From assembly GCF_003201595.1 (NCBI RefSeq), contig NZ_QJJS01000025.1:1-44746 (forward strand): 44,746 nt of DNA, in the 5' to 3' direction. This document shows positions 8,042 through 18,998 of this stretch, one piece after another. The DNA comes from Sphaerotilus hippei (GTDB lineage Bacteria > Pseudomonadota > Gammaproteobacteria > Burkholderiales > Burkholderiaceae_C). Below the pieces are notes generated by a model. That model saw only the letters and a list, made by a program, of their open reading frames with translations, was not told where the DNA came from and made no database searches. Each line of letters opens with the position of its first letter. Within the stretch, counting starts at the first letter, position 1. The position numbers were made by a program, and so were the translations under genes.

Positions 8042-9469
8042 TCAGGGCAGCAGCTTGCCGGGGTTCATCAGGTTCAGCGGATCGAGCGCCACCTTGATCG
8101 CCGCCATCAGGCGCTGCTCGACCGGGTCGCGGTAACGGGCCGCCTCGTCGCGGCGCAGCACGCCCAGCCCGTGTTCGGCCGAGATCGAGCCGCCGTGGGC
8201 GATCACCGCGTCGTGCACCAGCTGGTTGACCGGCCCCTCCAGCGCGAGGAAGGCCGCGACCTGATCCGGCGTGCGGGGCCCGGGGGCCGGCGAGACGTTG
8301 TAGTGCAGGTTGCCGTCGCCGAGGTGGCCGAACACGACCAGCCGCACCTGCGGGAAATGCGTGGCCATGGCCGCGTCGGCGTGCGCGATGAAGTCCGGCA
8401 CCCGCGACAGCGGCAGCGAGAGGTCGTGCTTGATGGTCTTGCCTTCGGCGCCCTGGGACTCGGAGATGTGCTCGCGCAGGCCCCACAGGGCCTCGAACTG
8501 CGCCAGCGAGCTCGACAGCGCCGCGTCCTGCACCAGATCGGCCTCCATCGCCGCCTCCAGCAGCGCCTCGAGCCCGGCGCGTGCGCTCGACTCGCTCTCG
8601 CCGTCGGACACCTCCAGCAGCACGTACCAGGGCGACGGGGCCTGCAGCGGCAGGCGGGCCGTCGGCACATGGCGCAGCACCAGGCCGAGGCAGGTGTGGC
8701 TCATCAGCTCGAAGGCGGTCAGGCGCGCGGCCAGCCGGTCCTGCGCGCGCTGCAGCAGCTGCAGCGCCACGGCCGGATCGGGCACGGCCACCAGCGCCAC
8801 CGCCTGCCCGGCGGGCAGCGGGAACAGCTTCAGCACCGCCGCGGTGATCACGCCCAGCGTGCCTTCGGAGCCGATGTAGAGGTCGCGCAGGTCGTAGCCG
8901 GTGTTGTCCTTGCGCAGCCCGCGCAGGCCGCGCCAGCGCTCGCCCTGGGCGGTCACCACCTCGAGGCCGAGGCAGAGCTCGCGCGCGTTGCCGTAGCGCA
9001 GCACCTGCACGCCGCCGGCGTTGGTCGCCAGGTTGCCGCCGATGGTGCAGCTGCCCTCGGCCGCCAGGCTGAGCGGGAACAGCCGCCCCGCCGCCCGGGC
9101 GGCCTCCTGGACCTGCGCCAGCGTGCAGCCGGCCTCGACCTCGATCGTGGCGTTGGCCAGGTCCAGGCCGCGCACCCGGTTCAGGCGGGACAGCGACAGC
9201 AGCAGCGCGCGGCCCGACCGGTCAGGCACCGAGCCGCCGGACAGGCCGGTGTTGCCCCCCTGCGGCACGATCGGCACGCGGTGCTCATGGCACCAGCGCA
9301 CGACGGCCGCCACGTCCTCGGCGCGGTCGGGCTGGGCCACGGCCAGCGCCTGGCCGGTCCACAGGCCGCGCCAGTCGGTCAGGAACGCCGCGGTGTCGGC
9401 GGCATCGGTCAGCAGGCGACCACGGAAGGCGGAGCGCAGGGACTCCAGGGCAGGAACGGGCGGCGTCAT
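8042..9469 (-). CDS. GlcD/DLD-type FAD-binding 2-hydroxyacid dehydrogenase
   Basis: Starting at the ATG at 9469 the protein has 475 residues. The N-terminal PCMH-type FAD domain shows VPQGGNTGLSGGSVPD, the pyrophosphate-binding loop of GlcD, D-lactate and D-2-hydroxyglutarate dehydrogenases, then GCTLAQVQEAA, SCTIGGNLATNAGG and LYIGSEGTLGVITAAVLKL. The C-terminal FAD-oxidase domain contains GHLGDGNLHYNVS and ends AEHGLGVLRRDEA, LKVALDP-like 'IKVALDPLNLMNPGKLLP'. The family oxidises D-2-hydroxyacids and passes electrons to a quinone, cytochrome c or flavoprotein; the substrate cannot be read from sequence alone. A GTG/ATG ten codons upstream is possible but the family usually starts near the chosen site. 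It precedes the divergent SDR gene. Confidence 0.9.
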   Translation of the reverse strand: MTPPVPALESLRSAFRGRLLTDAADTAAFLTDWRGLWTGQALAVAQPDRAEDVAAVVRWCHEHRVPIVPQGGNTGLSGGSVPDRSGRALLLSLSRLNRVRGLDLANATIEVEAGCTLAQVQEAARAAGRLFPLSLAAEGSCTIGGNLATNAGGVQVLRYGNARELCLGLEVVTAQGERWRGLRGLRKDNTGYDLRDLYIGSEGTLGVITAAVLKLFPLPAGQAVALVAVPDPAVALQLLQRAQDRLAARLTAFELMSHTCLGLVLRHVPTARLPLQAPSPWYVLLEVSDGESESSARAGLEALLEAAMEADLVQDAALSSSLAQFEALWGLREHISESQGAEGKTIKHDLSLPLSRVPDFIAHADAAMATHFPQVRLVVFGHLGDGNLHYNVSPAPGPRTPDQVAAFLALEGPVNQLVHDAVIAHGGSISAEHGLGVLRRDEAARYRDPVEQRLMAAIKVALDPLNLMNPGKLLP

Positions 9470-9529
9470 GGTCGCCCATGATGCCTTGCCGGTCACCCCG
9501 GGGTCGGCGCCCCGCCGGCGGCCGCCAGG

Positions 9530-9667
9530 TCAGCGGCCGCCGTGGCGGGGACCGCCACCCCCGCCCCCGCCACCCCCCGGACCACCGATGAAGGGCGGCA
9601 GCACGCAGCAGGCCCCGAGCGTGAACACCACCATCAGCATCGCGCCCCAGCGCATCCATCGTTTCAT
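9530..9667 (-). CDS. Tiny glycine-rich lipoprotein-like peptide, 45 aa
   Basis: The minus-strand ATG at 9667 has an excellent GGAG seven to eight bases upstream and opens a 45-codon frame. The peptide begins MKRWMRWGAMLMVVFTLGAC, then CVLPPFIGGP, nine consecutive Gly, and PRHGGR. A basic n-region, hydrophobic core and LGAC motif suggest a lipoprotein signal, with Cys20 as the lipidation candidate, leaving a mature peptide of about 26 residues. I recognise no family. Its Gly tract is encoded by G-rich DNA with runs of five and six G. It sits between the AraC gene and the GlcD-like gene on the same strand. The signal-like N-terminus and ribosome site make it a likely real gene. Confidence 0.65.
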   Translation of the reverse strand: MKRWMRWGAMLMVVFTLGACCVLPPFIGGPGGGGGGGGGPRHGGR

Positions 9668-9765
9668 GTCGATCTCCGTTGAGCGGGACACACGGACCGT
9701 GTCCCCGTCGACCTCAACGGACGGCGCCGCCGCGCGGACATTGCTCGCAGGTAAAGCCCGGCCCT

Positions 9766-10797
9766 TCAGCGCCGGACGCGCCATTCGGTGGGGGTCATGC
9801 CGAAGGCCTGGCGGAACACGCGGGAGAAGTGCGCCGCCTGGTTGAAGCCGCACTGGAACGCGATCTCGCTGATCGAGCGATGGGCGTGCGCGGGGTCGGC
9901 CAGCTGCTCGCGGCAGCACTGCAGCCGGCGCCGCCGGATCGTGGCGGCCACGGTCGCGGGCTCGGTCTCGAACAGCCGGTGGATGTGCGAGGGCGACAGG
10001 CGCGTGAACGAGGCGATGTGCTCCACGTCCAGGGCCGGGTCCCCCAGGTGCGCCTCGATCACCGCATGGATGCGCGCCAGGTGATAGGCCGACAGGCGGT
10101 TGCGGCCACGGCGACGTTCGGGCTCGGACGCTGGCGGCAGATGCGGCACGACCAGGGCCGCCAGGGTGTGCAGCAGCGCATGGCGCACATGGCCGCTGAC
10201 CTGCGGATCCGGCGTCTCGACATCACCGGACCGGGCAGGAGTCGCCGCGATCACGCCGTCGGCCAGCTGGGTGAGCAAGCGGCCCGGCAGGCCGCTCCCG
10301 CTCATGACCTGAGCAAAAGGCAGCTCCGTCCGGCCGAGCAGGCCCCGCAGTTCGGCCGCGGGCACCCTCAGCACGGTGTGCTCGAACGAGGCCTGGAAAT
10401 CGAGCCCGCAGGGCCGGGCACTCGAGATCAGCGTGAAGTCGCCGGGATGCAGGCAGGCGGTGCGGCCCGCCTGGCTGACCTGGCTGATGCCCTCACGCTG
10501 GATGTTGAAGAGGATGGTTTCGCACGAACCTTCGTCGGCCATCGACTGGGTCCGCCGGACGCTCTGGGCGCCCGATCGCACGCGACAGACATCGAGATCC
10601 TGGAGCGGAGCGCGTTCGATGGAGCCGTTGAACTCCCCGAGGGACCCGACCGTGTCCACCTGGACGCGGAGCAGCTGGGCACACACCTGATCGGCCCAGA
10701 ACGCCAATCGCCGTCCGCTGGGCACCTCGTCCGTCGAGACCCGCACGGCAGCGGTCACCGGCTCGACGGGCGTCCCTTGGCTGGATGGCTGATGCAA
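9766..10797 (-). CDS. AraC family transcriptional regulator
   Basis: The 343-residue protein has two parts. Residues ~1–215 form an AraC-binding-like domain of the FeaR type (SGRRLAFWADQVCAQLLRVQ, CRVRSGAQSVRRT, HPGDFTLISSARPCGLDF). The last ~105 residues are the double helix-turn-helix AraC domain, with IHAVIEAHLGDPALDVEHIA, LSPSHIHRLFETE and the family signature ISEIAFQCGFNQAAHFSRVFRQAFGMTPTEWR. It should bind DNA and control genes in response to a small aromatic or organic molecule, but the ligand is unknown. The gene is divergent from the AEC transporter across 300 bases, the likeliest target by position. The tiny glycine-rich gene lies 98 bases downstream. Confidence 0.9.
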   Translation of the reverse strand: MHQPSSQGTPVEPVTAAVRVSTDEVPSGRRLAFWADQVCAQLLRVQVDTVGSLGEFNGSIERAPLQDLDVCRVRSGAQSVRRTQSMADEGSCETILFNIQREGISQVSQAGRTACLHPGDFTLISSARPCGLDFQASFEHTVLRVPAAELRGLLGRTELPFAQVMSGSGLPGRLLTQLADGVIAATPARSGDVETPDPQVSGHVRHALLHTLAALVVPHLPPASEPERRRGRNRLSAYHLARIHAVIEAHLGDPALDVEHIASFTRLSPSHIHRLFETEPATVAATIRRRRLQCCREQLADPAHAHRSISEIAFQCGFNQAAHFSRVFRQAFGMTPTEWRVRR

Positions 10798-11097
10798 TTC
10801 GTCGTCCCTCTGCTGACCGGCCGGGGCCTTTCATGGCGGGAAAAGTTCCCTTCATGACCCGGTTGCGGCGCGGATGCGAGTATCGGGCAAGCTGGAGGCG
10901 AGCCCTGGACAAGCCGGATGCAAAAGGTCCGGCGATGATCAGATGATCACGCTGTCAACACGTTGCTGGACCGGCACGGCAGCGAGGCCAGGTGTGCTCC
11001 CCGGACACCACACCCCCTCGCCGTCGTGCCCCTGCCAGCCCCGGCGGATCCGCCAGGCACTAGGATGCGGCGCCACCACGCTGCCCGCCCTGCCCGC
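10798..11097. promoter_or_regulatory. Divergent intergenic region between araC-type gene and AEC transporter gene
   Basis: I see no credible gene in these 300 bases. They hold a perfect 8-bp tandem repeat GATGATCA at 10934–10941 and 10942–10949, within which two self-complementary TGATCA sites are separated by GA, and a CAACACGTTG palindrome at about 10967–10976. TAGGAT at 11061–11066 resembles a -10 element for the transporter gene, but no good -35 is visible. The repeats are candidate operator sites for the neighbouring AraC-type regulator. Confidence 0.45.
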
Positions 11098-12057
11098 ATG
11101 TTCACCATCCTGACCCTCACCATCCCCGTCTACCTGCTCATCGGGGCGGGGTTCCTGTCGGTGCGAGGCGGCCTGTTCGTGGCCTCGGACATGCGGGTGC
11201 TGGGCAAGTTCGTGGTGAATTTCTGCCTGCCCGGCCTGCTGTTCAACGCGCTGGCCTCGCGCCGGCTCGACGAGGTCTTCAACGCGCGCTACCTGGGCGC
11301 CTACGCGCTGGGTTCGCTGCTGGTGCTGGGCCTCGGCCTGTGGATCGCGCACCGCGTGCGCCGACTGCCGATGGACGTGGCCACGCTGCACGGGCTGGGC
11401 ATGTCGGCCTCGAACTCGGGCTTCTTCGGTTACGCGATCGCCGCCCCGCTGGTCGGCGCCCCCGCGGCCGTGGGCCTGGCGCTGACGATGATGGTCGAGA
11501 ACCTGCTGATGCTGCCCCTGGTGCTGGCGCTGGCCGATGCCGGAGCCAGCGGGCGGCGCGGCAGCCAGAGCTTCGTGCCGGCCTTCAGGATCGCGCTGCG
11601 CAACCTGGGGCGCAACCCGATGATCCTCGCCATCCTGGCCGGGCTGCTGTTCGCGCTGCTCGAGATCGAGCTGCCGGCGCCGGTGGCGCGCACCGTGCAG
11701 CTGGTGGCCACGGCCGCCAGCCCGGTGGCGCTGTTCGTCATCGGCGGCACGCTGGCGGGCTTCGGCGTGCGCGGCATGCTGCGCGACGTCTCGGTGGTCA
11801 GCACCGGCAAGCTGCTGCTGCATCCGCTGGCGGTGGGCACGCTGCTGTGGGCCTTCGGGCCGATCGACCCGGCGCTGCGCGAGACCGGCATCCTGCTGGC
11901 CAGCGTGCCGATGCTGAGCATCTACCCGGTGATCGCCCAGCGCTACGAGCAGGAAGGTTTCTGCGCCGCCGCGCTGCTGGTCACCACGGTGGCCTCGTTC
12001 TTCACCATCAACGCGGTGCTGTGGCTGCTGCGGCACGTGCCGCAGCTGACCGGCTGA
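11098..12057 (+). CDS. AEC (auxin efflux carrier) family transporter
   Basis: From the ATG at 11098 the product has 319 residues and about ten hydrophobic segments in a 5+5 arrangement, as in the AEC/bile-acid-sodium-symporter-like fold. Family marks are LLIGAGFLSVRGG near the start, KFVVNFCLPGLLFNALASR, MSASNSGFFGYAIAAPLVG, RNLGRNPMILAILAGLLFAL, VALFVIGGTLAGFGV and the end LASVPMLSIYPVIAQRYEQEG. Bacterial AEC members export or exchange organic acids or amino acids, and the substrate here is unknown. An upstream in-frame ATG at 11065 is less likely because the family begins close to the first membrane helix. It converges with the SUV3-like helicase gene. Confidence 0.9.
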   Translation: MFTILTLTIPVYLLIGAGFLSVRGGLFVASDMRVLGKFVVNFCLPGLLFNALASRRLDEVFNARYLGAYALGSLLVLGLGLWIAHRVRRLPMDVATLHGLGMSASNSGFFGYAIAAPLVGAPAAVGLALTMMVENLLMLPLVLALADAGASGRRGSQSFVPAFRIALRNLGRNPMILAILAGLLFALLEIELPAPVARTVQLVATAASPVALFVIGGTLAGFGVRGMLRDVSVVSTGKLLLHPLAVGTLLWAFGPIDPALRETGILLASVPMLSIYPVIAQRYEQEGFCAAALLVTTVASFFTINAVLWLLRHVPQLTG

Positions 12058-12070
12058 ACGCCGCCGCGGC

Positions 12071-14344
<2,274 letters not shown>

Positions 14345-14658
14345 GTCGGGCAGGCCGCAGGGGCCTGCAGTGGAAAAGTTCGTACAGCATGCACTGTAAC
14401 GTGAGCAGCCACCGACCTGCGGCCCGCGTGCCGGGTCCGGATGCGGCAGCCGATCACGCCCGGTGCGCATGATTCATGCAGCGAGGCCCTCCGAGCTGAC
14501 GTTCTCCCTGTTGCAGTGCATCATGGAGCCTTCAGTGGCCTGACCCCGGCCTCGGCCCCCATCCGGTCCGTCCGGGGGCGCACCATCACGGGCCCATCGG
14601 CCCGGGCGGGTGCGCAGACCCTCCACGCCATACCCTGGCCTTCCTGGTGCTGCCCCTC
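14345..14658. promoter_or_regulatory. Divergent intergenic region between SUV3-like and YitT-family genes
   Basis: No protein-coding gene is supported in these 314 bases. They contain an inverted repeat TACAG/CTGTA around a CATGCA core at 14383–14398, and a GCAGG/CCTGC inverted repeat near 14354–14370 just ahead of the helicase start, which could fold in its 5' leader. The rest is plain GC-rich spacer before the YitT-family gene. No promoter hexamers can be assigned with confidence. Confidence 0.4.
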
Positions 14659-15279
14659 ATGTCCGCGACATCGACCCTTCCCCCGGCCCCGCGTCACACC
14701 CTGTTCGAGGATGCGCAGGCGCTCTTCGCCGGCACGCTCTTCGTGTCGCTGGCGCTGATCCTGTTCAAGCAGGTCGGCATGATGACCGGCGGCACGGCCG
14801 GGGCGGCCTTCCTGGTGCACTACGCCAGCGGGCTGGACTACGGCCAGGTGCTGTTCGCCATCAACCTGCCCTTCTACTGGTTCGCCTGGAAACGCATGGG
14901 CGGCGAGTTCACGCTCAAGACCTTCGGGGCGATCACGATGCTGTCGTTCATGACCAGCTGGTCGCCCACGCTGTTCGCGATCGAGCGGCTGCACCCGGCC
15001 TACGCCGCCATCCTGGGCGGGCTGCTGCTGGGCACGGGCTGCCTGTTCCTGGCGCGCCACCGCGCCAGCCTGGGCGGGGCCACCATCATCTCGCTGTACC
15101 TGCAGCAGGTGCACGGCCTGCGCGCGGGCAAGGTGCAGATGGGGCTCGACAGCATCATCCTGCTGGCCGCCTTCCTGGTCATCCCCGCCGAACGGGTCAT
15201 GTACTCGCTGCTCGCCGCCGCGGTGATGAGCCTGTTCCTGGCGATCAACCACAAGCCGGGCCGCTACACGGTGCACTGA
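14659..15279 (+). CDS. YitT family membrane protein
   Basis: The 206-residue protein has five to six membrane segments. Family marks include LFVSLALILFKQVGMMTGG, with the KQVGMMTGGTAG turn, LFAINLPFYWFAWKRMGGEF, LGGLLLGTGCLFLARHRAS, GGATIISLYLQQ and GLDSIILLAAF, which fit the YitT/DUF161 family of integral membrane proteins. Function is not established; some relatives influence metal or phosphate-related phenotypes. The ATG at 14659 is preferred to a GTG at 14647. There is no clear Shine–Dalgarno sequence. It lies upstream of, but is probably not cotranscribed with, the M48 peptidase gene (150-base gap). Confidence 0.85.
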   Translation: MSATSTLPPAPRHTLFEDAQALFAGTLFVSLALILFKQVGMMTGGTAGAAFLVHYASGLDYGQVLFAINLPFYWFAWKRMGGEFTLKTFGAITMLSFMTSWSPTLFAIERLHPAYAAILGGLLLGTGCLFLARHRASLGGATIISLYLQQVHGLRAGKVQMGLDSIILLAAFLVIPAERVMYSLLAAAVMSLFLAINHKPGRYTVH

Positions 15280-15429
15280 ACGCGGCGCGCGTCGTGCCGG
15301 TCCGGGCGCTTGCCCGTGAACGATGCCCTTTGCCCGCAGGATTGCCCCGGAAACCATCCGGATTTCCCCTGATGAATGGCATGGCCCCTGCATACACTGA
15401 GCCGGTCTCTTGATGCACCGGAGCCGGAA

Positions 15430-16089
15430 ATGCGCGCTGTCTGCCTGTCCGCACTGCTGATGTGCAGCGCCCCCGCCTGGTGTGTCGACATCGTCGAGGT
15501 GCTGGTCAGCTCGAATGAACGGCGGCTGTCGACCCTGGTCGATGCCCCCGCCGACAGCGCCCGCGCCGCGGTCGTGCGCGCCACCTGGGAGCGCCTGCGC
15601 CCGATGGTGCCGATGGCGCTGCCCACGCTGCGGGTGGTGACCGGCCCGCTGCAGGCCGAAGCGGTGATGGGCACGCTGGTCGTGGCCAGCGAGGCCCTCG
15701 CCGACCTGAGCGAAGGCGAACGGGTGCTGATGCTGGCCCATGAGCTGGGCCACGTCTCGCTGCACCACTGGGGTGAGCAGCGCACGCTCTACCAGCGTTT
15801 CATTCCCGGCGAGGTGCGCCCGGACACCACCGATCCGGTGGCCGGTGCGCTCGGCGCCGAGGCCCACACCCAGTCCTACCGCCACGAATTCGAGGCCGAT
15901 GCCTTCGGCTACACGATCGCCCGCCGCATGGGCTACGGCACGGACACCGCGCTCGCGCTGATGGGCCGCCAGGCCGTGCCCATCGACACCGCGACCCACC
16001 CGGGCGCCCGGCGCCGCATGATGCAGTTCCGTGAGCTGGAAACCCGGCTGCAGCAGCCGTCCCGCCAGGCGGCCGCCACCGCCGACTGA
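15430..16089 (+). CDS. Secreted M48-family metalloprotease
   Basis: The 219-residue protein begins MRAVCLSALLMCSAPAWCVD, a signal peptide with cleavage near residue 18. A zinc-protease motif MLAHELGHVSLHHWG places HExxH at residues 104–108, and HEFEADAFGYTIARRMGYG (152 onward) supplies the third ligand in the M48 manner. There is no N-terminal membrane-helix set as in HtpX, so this is a periplasmic single-domain peptidase of the M48 class, similar in scale to LoiP/YcaL-like proteins. The ATG at 15430 has GGAGCCGGA just upstream. It may act in envelope protein quality control (inference). The copper ATPase gene follows after 57 bases on the same strand. Confidence 0.87.
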   Translation: MRAVCLSALLMCSAPAWCVDIVEVLVSSNERRLSTLVDAPADSARAAVVRATWERLRPMVPMALPTLRVVTGPLQAEAVMGTLVVASEALADLSEGERVLMLAHELGHVSLHHWGEQRTLYQRFIPGEVRPDTTDPVAGALGAEAHTQSYRHEFEADAFGYTIARRMGYGTDTALALMGRQAVPIDTATHPGARRRMMQFRELETRLQQPSRQAAATAD

Positions 16090-16146
16090 AGCGGCGCCCC
16101 CACACACGCACCGGCACCGGCGCTTTGTGGGAAGCTTGCGGTCGCC

Positions 16147-18591
16147 ATGTCGACCCCAGCGCCCTCCTCCCCCTCCGGCCCGCCGAGCGCGGCCCTGCAA
16201 CTGCCGGTCACCGGCATGACCTGCGCCTCCTGCGTGCGCCGGGTCGAGAAGAGCCTGAAGGCCGTGCCGGGCGTGCAGCAGGCCAGCGTCAACCTCGCCA
16301 CCGAGTCGGCGACGGTCCGGGGCGACACGTCGCTCGACCTGTCGGCGCTGACCGCCGCGGTGCGCCGGGCCGGCTTCGACGTGGCCACGGCCGACACCAC
16401 GCTGCAGGTGACGGGCATGACCTGCGCCTCCTGCGTCGGGCGGGTCGAGAAGGCGCTGCTCAAGGTGCCGGGCGTGCTGGCGGCCAGCGTCAACCTGGCC
16501 ACCGAACGGGCGACGGTGCAGGCCCTCGGCACGGTGCCGGTGGCCACGCTGGTGGCCGCCATCGAGCGCGCCGGCTACCAGGCCGAGGACCTGGCCGCGG
16601 CGGCAGGCGCCCCCGCACCCACCCGGCGCCGCCTGCCCGAGTGGTGGCCGGTCGGTCTGGCCGCGCTGCTGACGCTGCCGCTGGTCGCGCCGATGCTGCT
16701 GATGCCCTTCGGCCTGCACCTGATGCCCTCGCCCTGGCTGCAGCTGCTGCTGGCCACCCCGGTGCAGTTCGGCCTGGGCTGGCGCTTCTACCGCGGCGGC
16801 TGGCACGCGCTGCGGGCCGGCGGCGGCAACATGGACACCCTGGTCGCGCTGGGCACCTCCGCCGCCTACGGCCTGTCGCTGTACCTGATGCTCGAGCACG
16901 GCTCGCACGCCGGGGCGCCCCACCTCTACTTCGAGGCCAGCGCCGCCGTCATCACGCTGGTGATGCTGGGCAAGTGGCTGGAGAGCCGTGCCAAGCGCCA
17001 GACCACCGACGCGATCCGGGCCCTCAATGCGCTGCGCCCGGCGCTGGCCCGGGTGCTGCGCGACGGCATCGAGCAGGAGCTGCCGGTCGACCGGGTCCGG
17101 GTGGGCGACCAGGTCAGCGTGCGGCCGGGCGAGCGGGTGCCGGTGGACGGCGTGGTCAGTGCCGGGCGCAGCCATGTCGATGAATCGATGATCACCGGCG
17201 AGAGCCTGCCCGTGGCCAAGTCGGTCGGCGACCGGGTGACCGGCGGCGCGATCAATGCCGAAGGGGCGCTGACCCTGACCACCGCGGCAGTGGGCGCCGA
17301 GACCACGCTGGCGCGCATCATCCGGCTGGTCGAGTCGGCCCAGGCCGGCAAGGCGCCGATCCAGCGCCTGGTCGACCAGGTCGCGGCGGTCTTCGTGCCG
17401 GTGGTGCTGGTCATCGCGGTGCTGACCGTGGCGGGCTGGATGCTGCAGGGCGCCGGCTGGGAGACCGCGCTGGTGCATGCCGTGGCGGTGCTGGTGATCG
17501 CCTGTCCCTGCGCGCTGGGACTGGCCACGCCCACGGCCATCATGGTCGGCACCGGCGCGGCCGCACGTCACGGCATCCTGATCAAGGACGCCCAGGCGCT
17601 GGAGCTGGCCCACCGCGTGGACACCATCGTCTTCGACAAGACCGGCACGCTGACCGAAGGCCGGCCCACCGTGGTCGCGCTGCTGCCCGCCCCCGGGCAC
17701 ACGGATCACGAGGTGCTGGCGCTGGCCGCAGCGCTGCAGCGCGACAGCACCCACCCGCTGGCCCACGCCGTGATGCAGCGTGCCCGCGACCAGGGCCTCG
17801 ACCTGCCGCAGGCGCTCGAGGCCCGCGCGCTGGCCGGACGCGGCCTGCAGGCCCGGGTCGGCGAGCAGATGCTGCTGTTCGGCAGCAGCCGCCTGCTGCA
17901 GGAGCAGGGCCTGTCGCCCGGGACGCTGGCCCCGGCCGCCACGACCCTGGAGGACGAAGGACGCACGCTGTCCTGGCTGATGCGGGCGGCCCCCGAAAGC
18001 GGCGCCGGGGCCGAGCTGCTCGGCCTGCTGGCCTTCGGCGATGCGCTCAAGCCCTCGGCGCTGGTCGCGGTGGCCCGGCTGCATGCGCGCGGCCATCGCA
18101 CCGTGATGCTCACCGGCGACAACGCCGGCAGCGCCCGGGCCGTGGGCGCAGCGCTGGGCCTGAGCGAAGTGCGCGCCCAGGTGCTGCCCGCCGACAAGGC
18201 CCGCATCGTCGCCGAGCTGCGGGCCGCCGGGCGGGTGGTCGCGATGGTCGGGGACGGCATCAACGACGCCCCCGCGCTGGCCGCCGCCGACGTGGGCATC
18301 GCGATGTCCACCGGCACCGACGTGGCGATGGAGACGGCCGGCATCACGCTGATGCGGGGCGACCCGGGGCTGGTGGCCGATGCGCTGGACGTGTCGCGGC
18401 GCACCGTCGCCAAGATCCGCCAGAACCTGTTCTGGGCCTTCGCCTACAACGTGATCGGCATCCCGCTGGCCGCGCTGGGCGGGCTCAGCCCGGTGATCGC
18501 CGGGGCGGCGATGGCCTTCAGCAGCGTCAGCGTGGTCGGCAACGCGCTGCTGCTGCGGCGCTGGAAACCGGGCCACCCCTCCGGGCGCTGA
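16147..18591 (+). CDS. copA: Copper-translocating P1B-type ATPase with two HMA domains
   Basis: This 814-residue pump has two cytoplasmic HMA domains, each with GMTCASC (Cys26/Cys29 and Cys92/Cys95). Then come eight expected membrane helices, the actuator motif [16 protein letters not shown], the intramembrane metal site [14 protein letters not shown] (Cys453-Pro-Cys455), the phosphorylation motif [11 protein letters not shown] (Asp497), STHPLAHA with the conserved HP of P1B pumps, and [20 protein letters not shown]. These mark a Cu(I)-type heavy-metal exporter in the inner membrane. I see no CueR-like operator upstream. It is preceded by the M48 gene and followed by a pterin dehydratase gene with a strong inverted repeat between them. 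The metal is inferred from the CPC motif and CxxC domains; Ag+ is also possible. Confidence 0.94.
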   Translation: MSTPAPSSPSGPPSAALQLPVTGMTCASCVRRVEKSLKAVPGVQQASVNLATESATVRGDTSLDLSALTAAVRRAGFDVATADTTLQVTGMTCASCVGRVEKALLKVPGVLAASVNLATERATVQALGTVPVATLVAAIERAGYQAEDLAAAAGAPAPTRRRLPEWWPVGLAALLTLPLVAPMLLMPFGLHLMPSPWLQLLLATPVQFGLGWRFYRGGWHALRAGGGNMDTLVALGTSAAYGLSLYLMLEHGSHAGAPHLYFEASAAVITLVMLGKWLESRAKRQTTDAIRALNALRPALARVLRDGIEQELPVDRVRVGDQVSVRPGERVPVDGVVSAGRSHVDESMITGESLPVAKSVGDRVTGGAINAEGALTLTTAAVGAETTLARIIRLVESAQAGKAPIQRLVDQVAAVFVPVVLVIAVLTVAGWMLQGAGWETALVHAVAVLVIACPCALGLATPTAIMVGTGAAARHGILIKDAQALELAHRVDTIVFDKTGTLTEGRPTVVALLPAPGHTDHEVLALAAALQRDSTHPLAHAVMQRARDQGLDLPQALEARALAGRGLQARVGEQMLLFGSSRLLQEQGLSPGTLAPAATTLEDEGRTLSWLMRAAPESGAGAELLGLLAFGDALKPSALVAVARLHARGHRTVMLTGDNAGSARAVGAALGLSEVRAQVLPADKARIVAELRAAGRVVAMVGDGINDAPALAAADVGIAMSTGTDVAMETAGITLMRGDPGLVADALDVSRRTVAKIRQNLFWAFAYNVIGIPLAALGGLSPVIAGAAMAFSSVSVVGNALLLRRWKPGHPSGR

Positions 18592-18602
18592 CGGACCGCG
18601 AT

Positions 18603-18655
18603 GCACCGATGGCCCTGCTGCCGGCACGCCCGGAAGATGCTGCGACCATCGGTGC
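18603..18655 (+). repeat. 10-bp perfect inverted repeat between copA and the pterin dehydratase gene
   Basis: GCACCGATGG at 18603–18612 is exactly complementary to CCATCGGTGC at 18646–18655, with a 33-base GC-rich insert. As RNA it would form a long stem-loop 25 bases before the downstream ATG. No U-run follows, so it is more likely a leader structure or operator than an intrinsic terminator. Confidence 0.55.
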
Positions 18656-18680
18656 TCCGCGCCATGAACGGATCCGGACC

Positions 18681-18998
18681 ATGACTGGACGCCTTGACGA
18701 CACCGAACGGCCCGCCCTGCTGGCCAGCCTGCCCGACTGGGCCTGCGACCCCGCCGGCACGGCGCTCACGCGCGAGTTCCGCTTCGCCGACTTCCAGGCC
18801 GCCTTCGGCTTCATGACCCGGGTCGCGCTGTGGGCCGAGCGGCACGACCACCATCCGCAGTGGAGCAACGTCTACCAGCGGGTCACGGTGACCTGGAGCA
18901 GCCACGACGTGCAGGGCCTGTCGATGCGTGACATCGACGCGGCCCGGCACTGCGACCTGCTGTGGGCCGCGCAGGGCTTCAGACCACCGTCAGCGTGA
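18681..18998 (+). CDS. 4a-hydroxytetrahydrobiopterin dehydratase (pterin-4a-carbinolamine dehydratase)
   Basis: From the ATG at 18681 the product has 105 residues, the normal size for this family. It contains the characteristic [20 protein letters not shown] helix, then [21 protein letters not shown] with the HHPxW active-site segment, and [19 protein letters not shown]. The enzyme dehydrates the 4a-hydroxy pterin formed by aromatic amino acid hydroxylases; no phhA is in the window, and in some bacteria the protein serves other pterin (for example molybdopterin-linked) roles. An upstream in-frame ATG at 18609 would give an unstructured 24-residue leader containing the inverted repeat and is disfavoured. 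Its 3' end overlaps the convergent ohr gene by 20 bases. Confidence 0.92.
   Translation: MTGRLDDTERPALLASLPDWACDPAGTALTREFRFADFQAAFGFMTRVALWAERHDHHPQWSNVYQRVTVTWSSHDVQGLSMRDIDAARHCDLLWAAQGFRPPSA

Noticed and set aside
7142-9481. A 779-codon plus-strand frame across the SDR and GlcD-like genes.
   Set aside because: It is complementary to two conserved enzymes and has low-complexity composition typical of a shadow frame.
16090-16146. A CueR-type operator ahead of copA.
   Set aside because: No ACCTTCC/GGAAGGT-like dyad is present; the sequence is plain GC-rich spacer.
14521-18627. A 1368-codon minus-strand frame across the YitT, M48 and copA genes.
   Set aside because: It is antisense to three well-supported genes, has low-complexity Gln/His/Arg/Gly content, and no ribosome site or domain.
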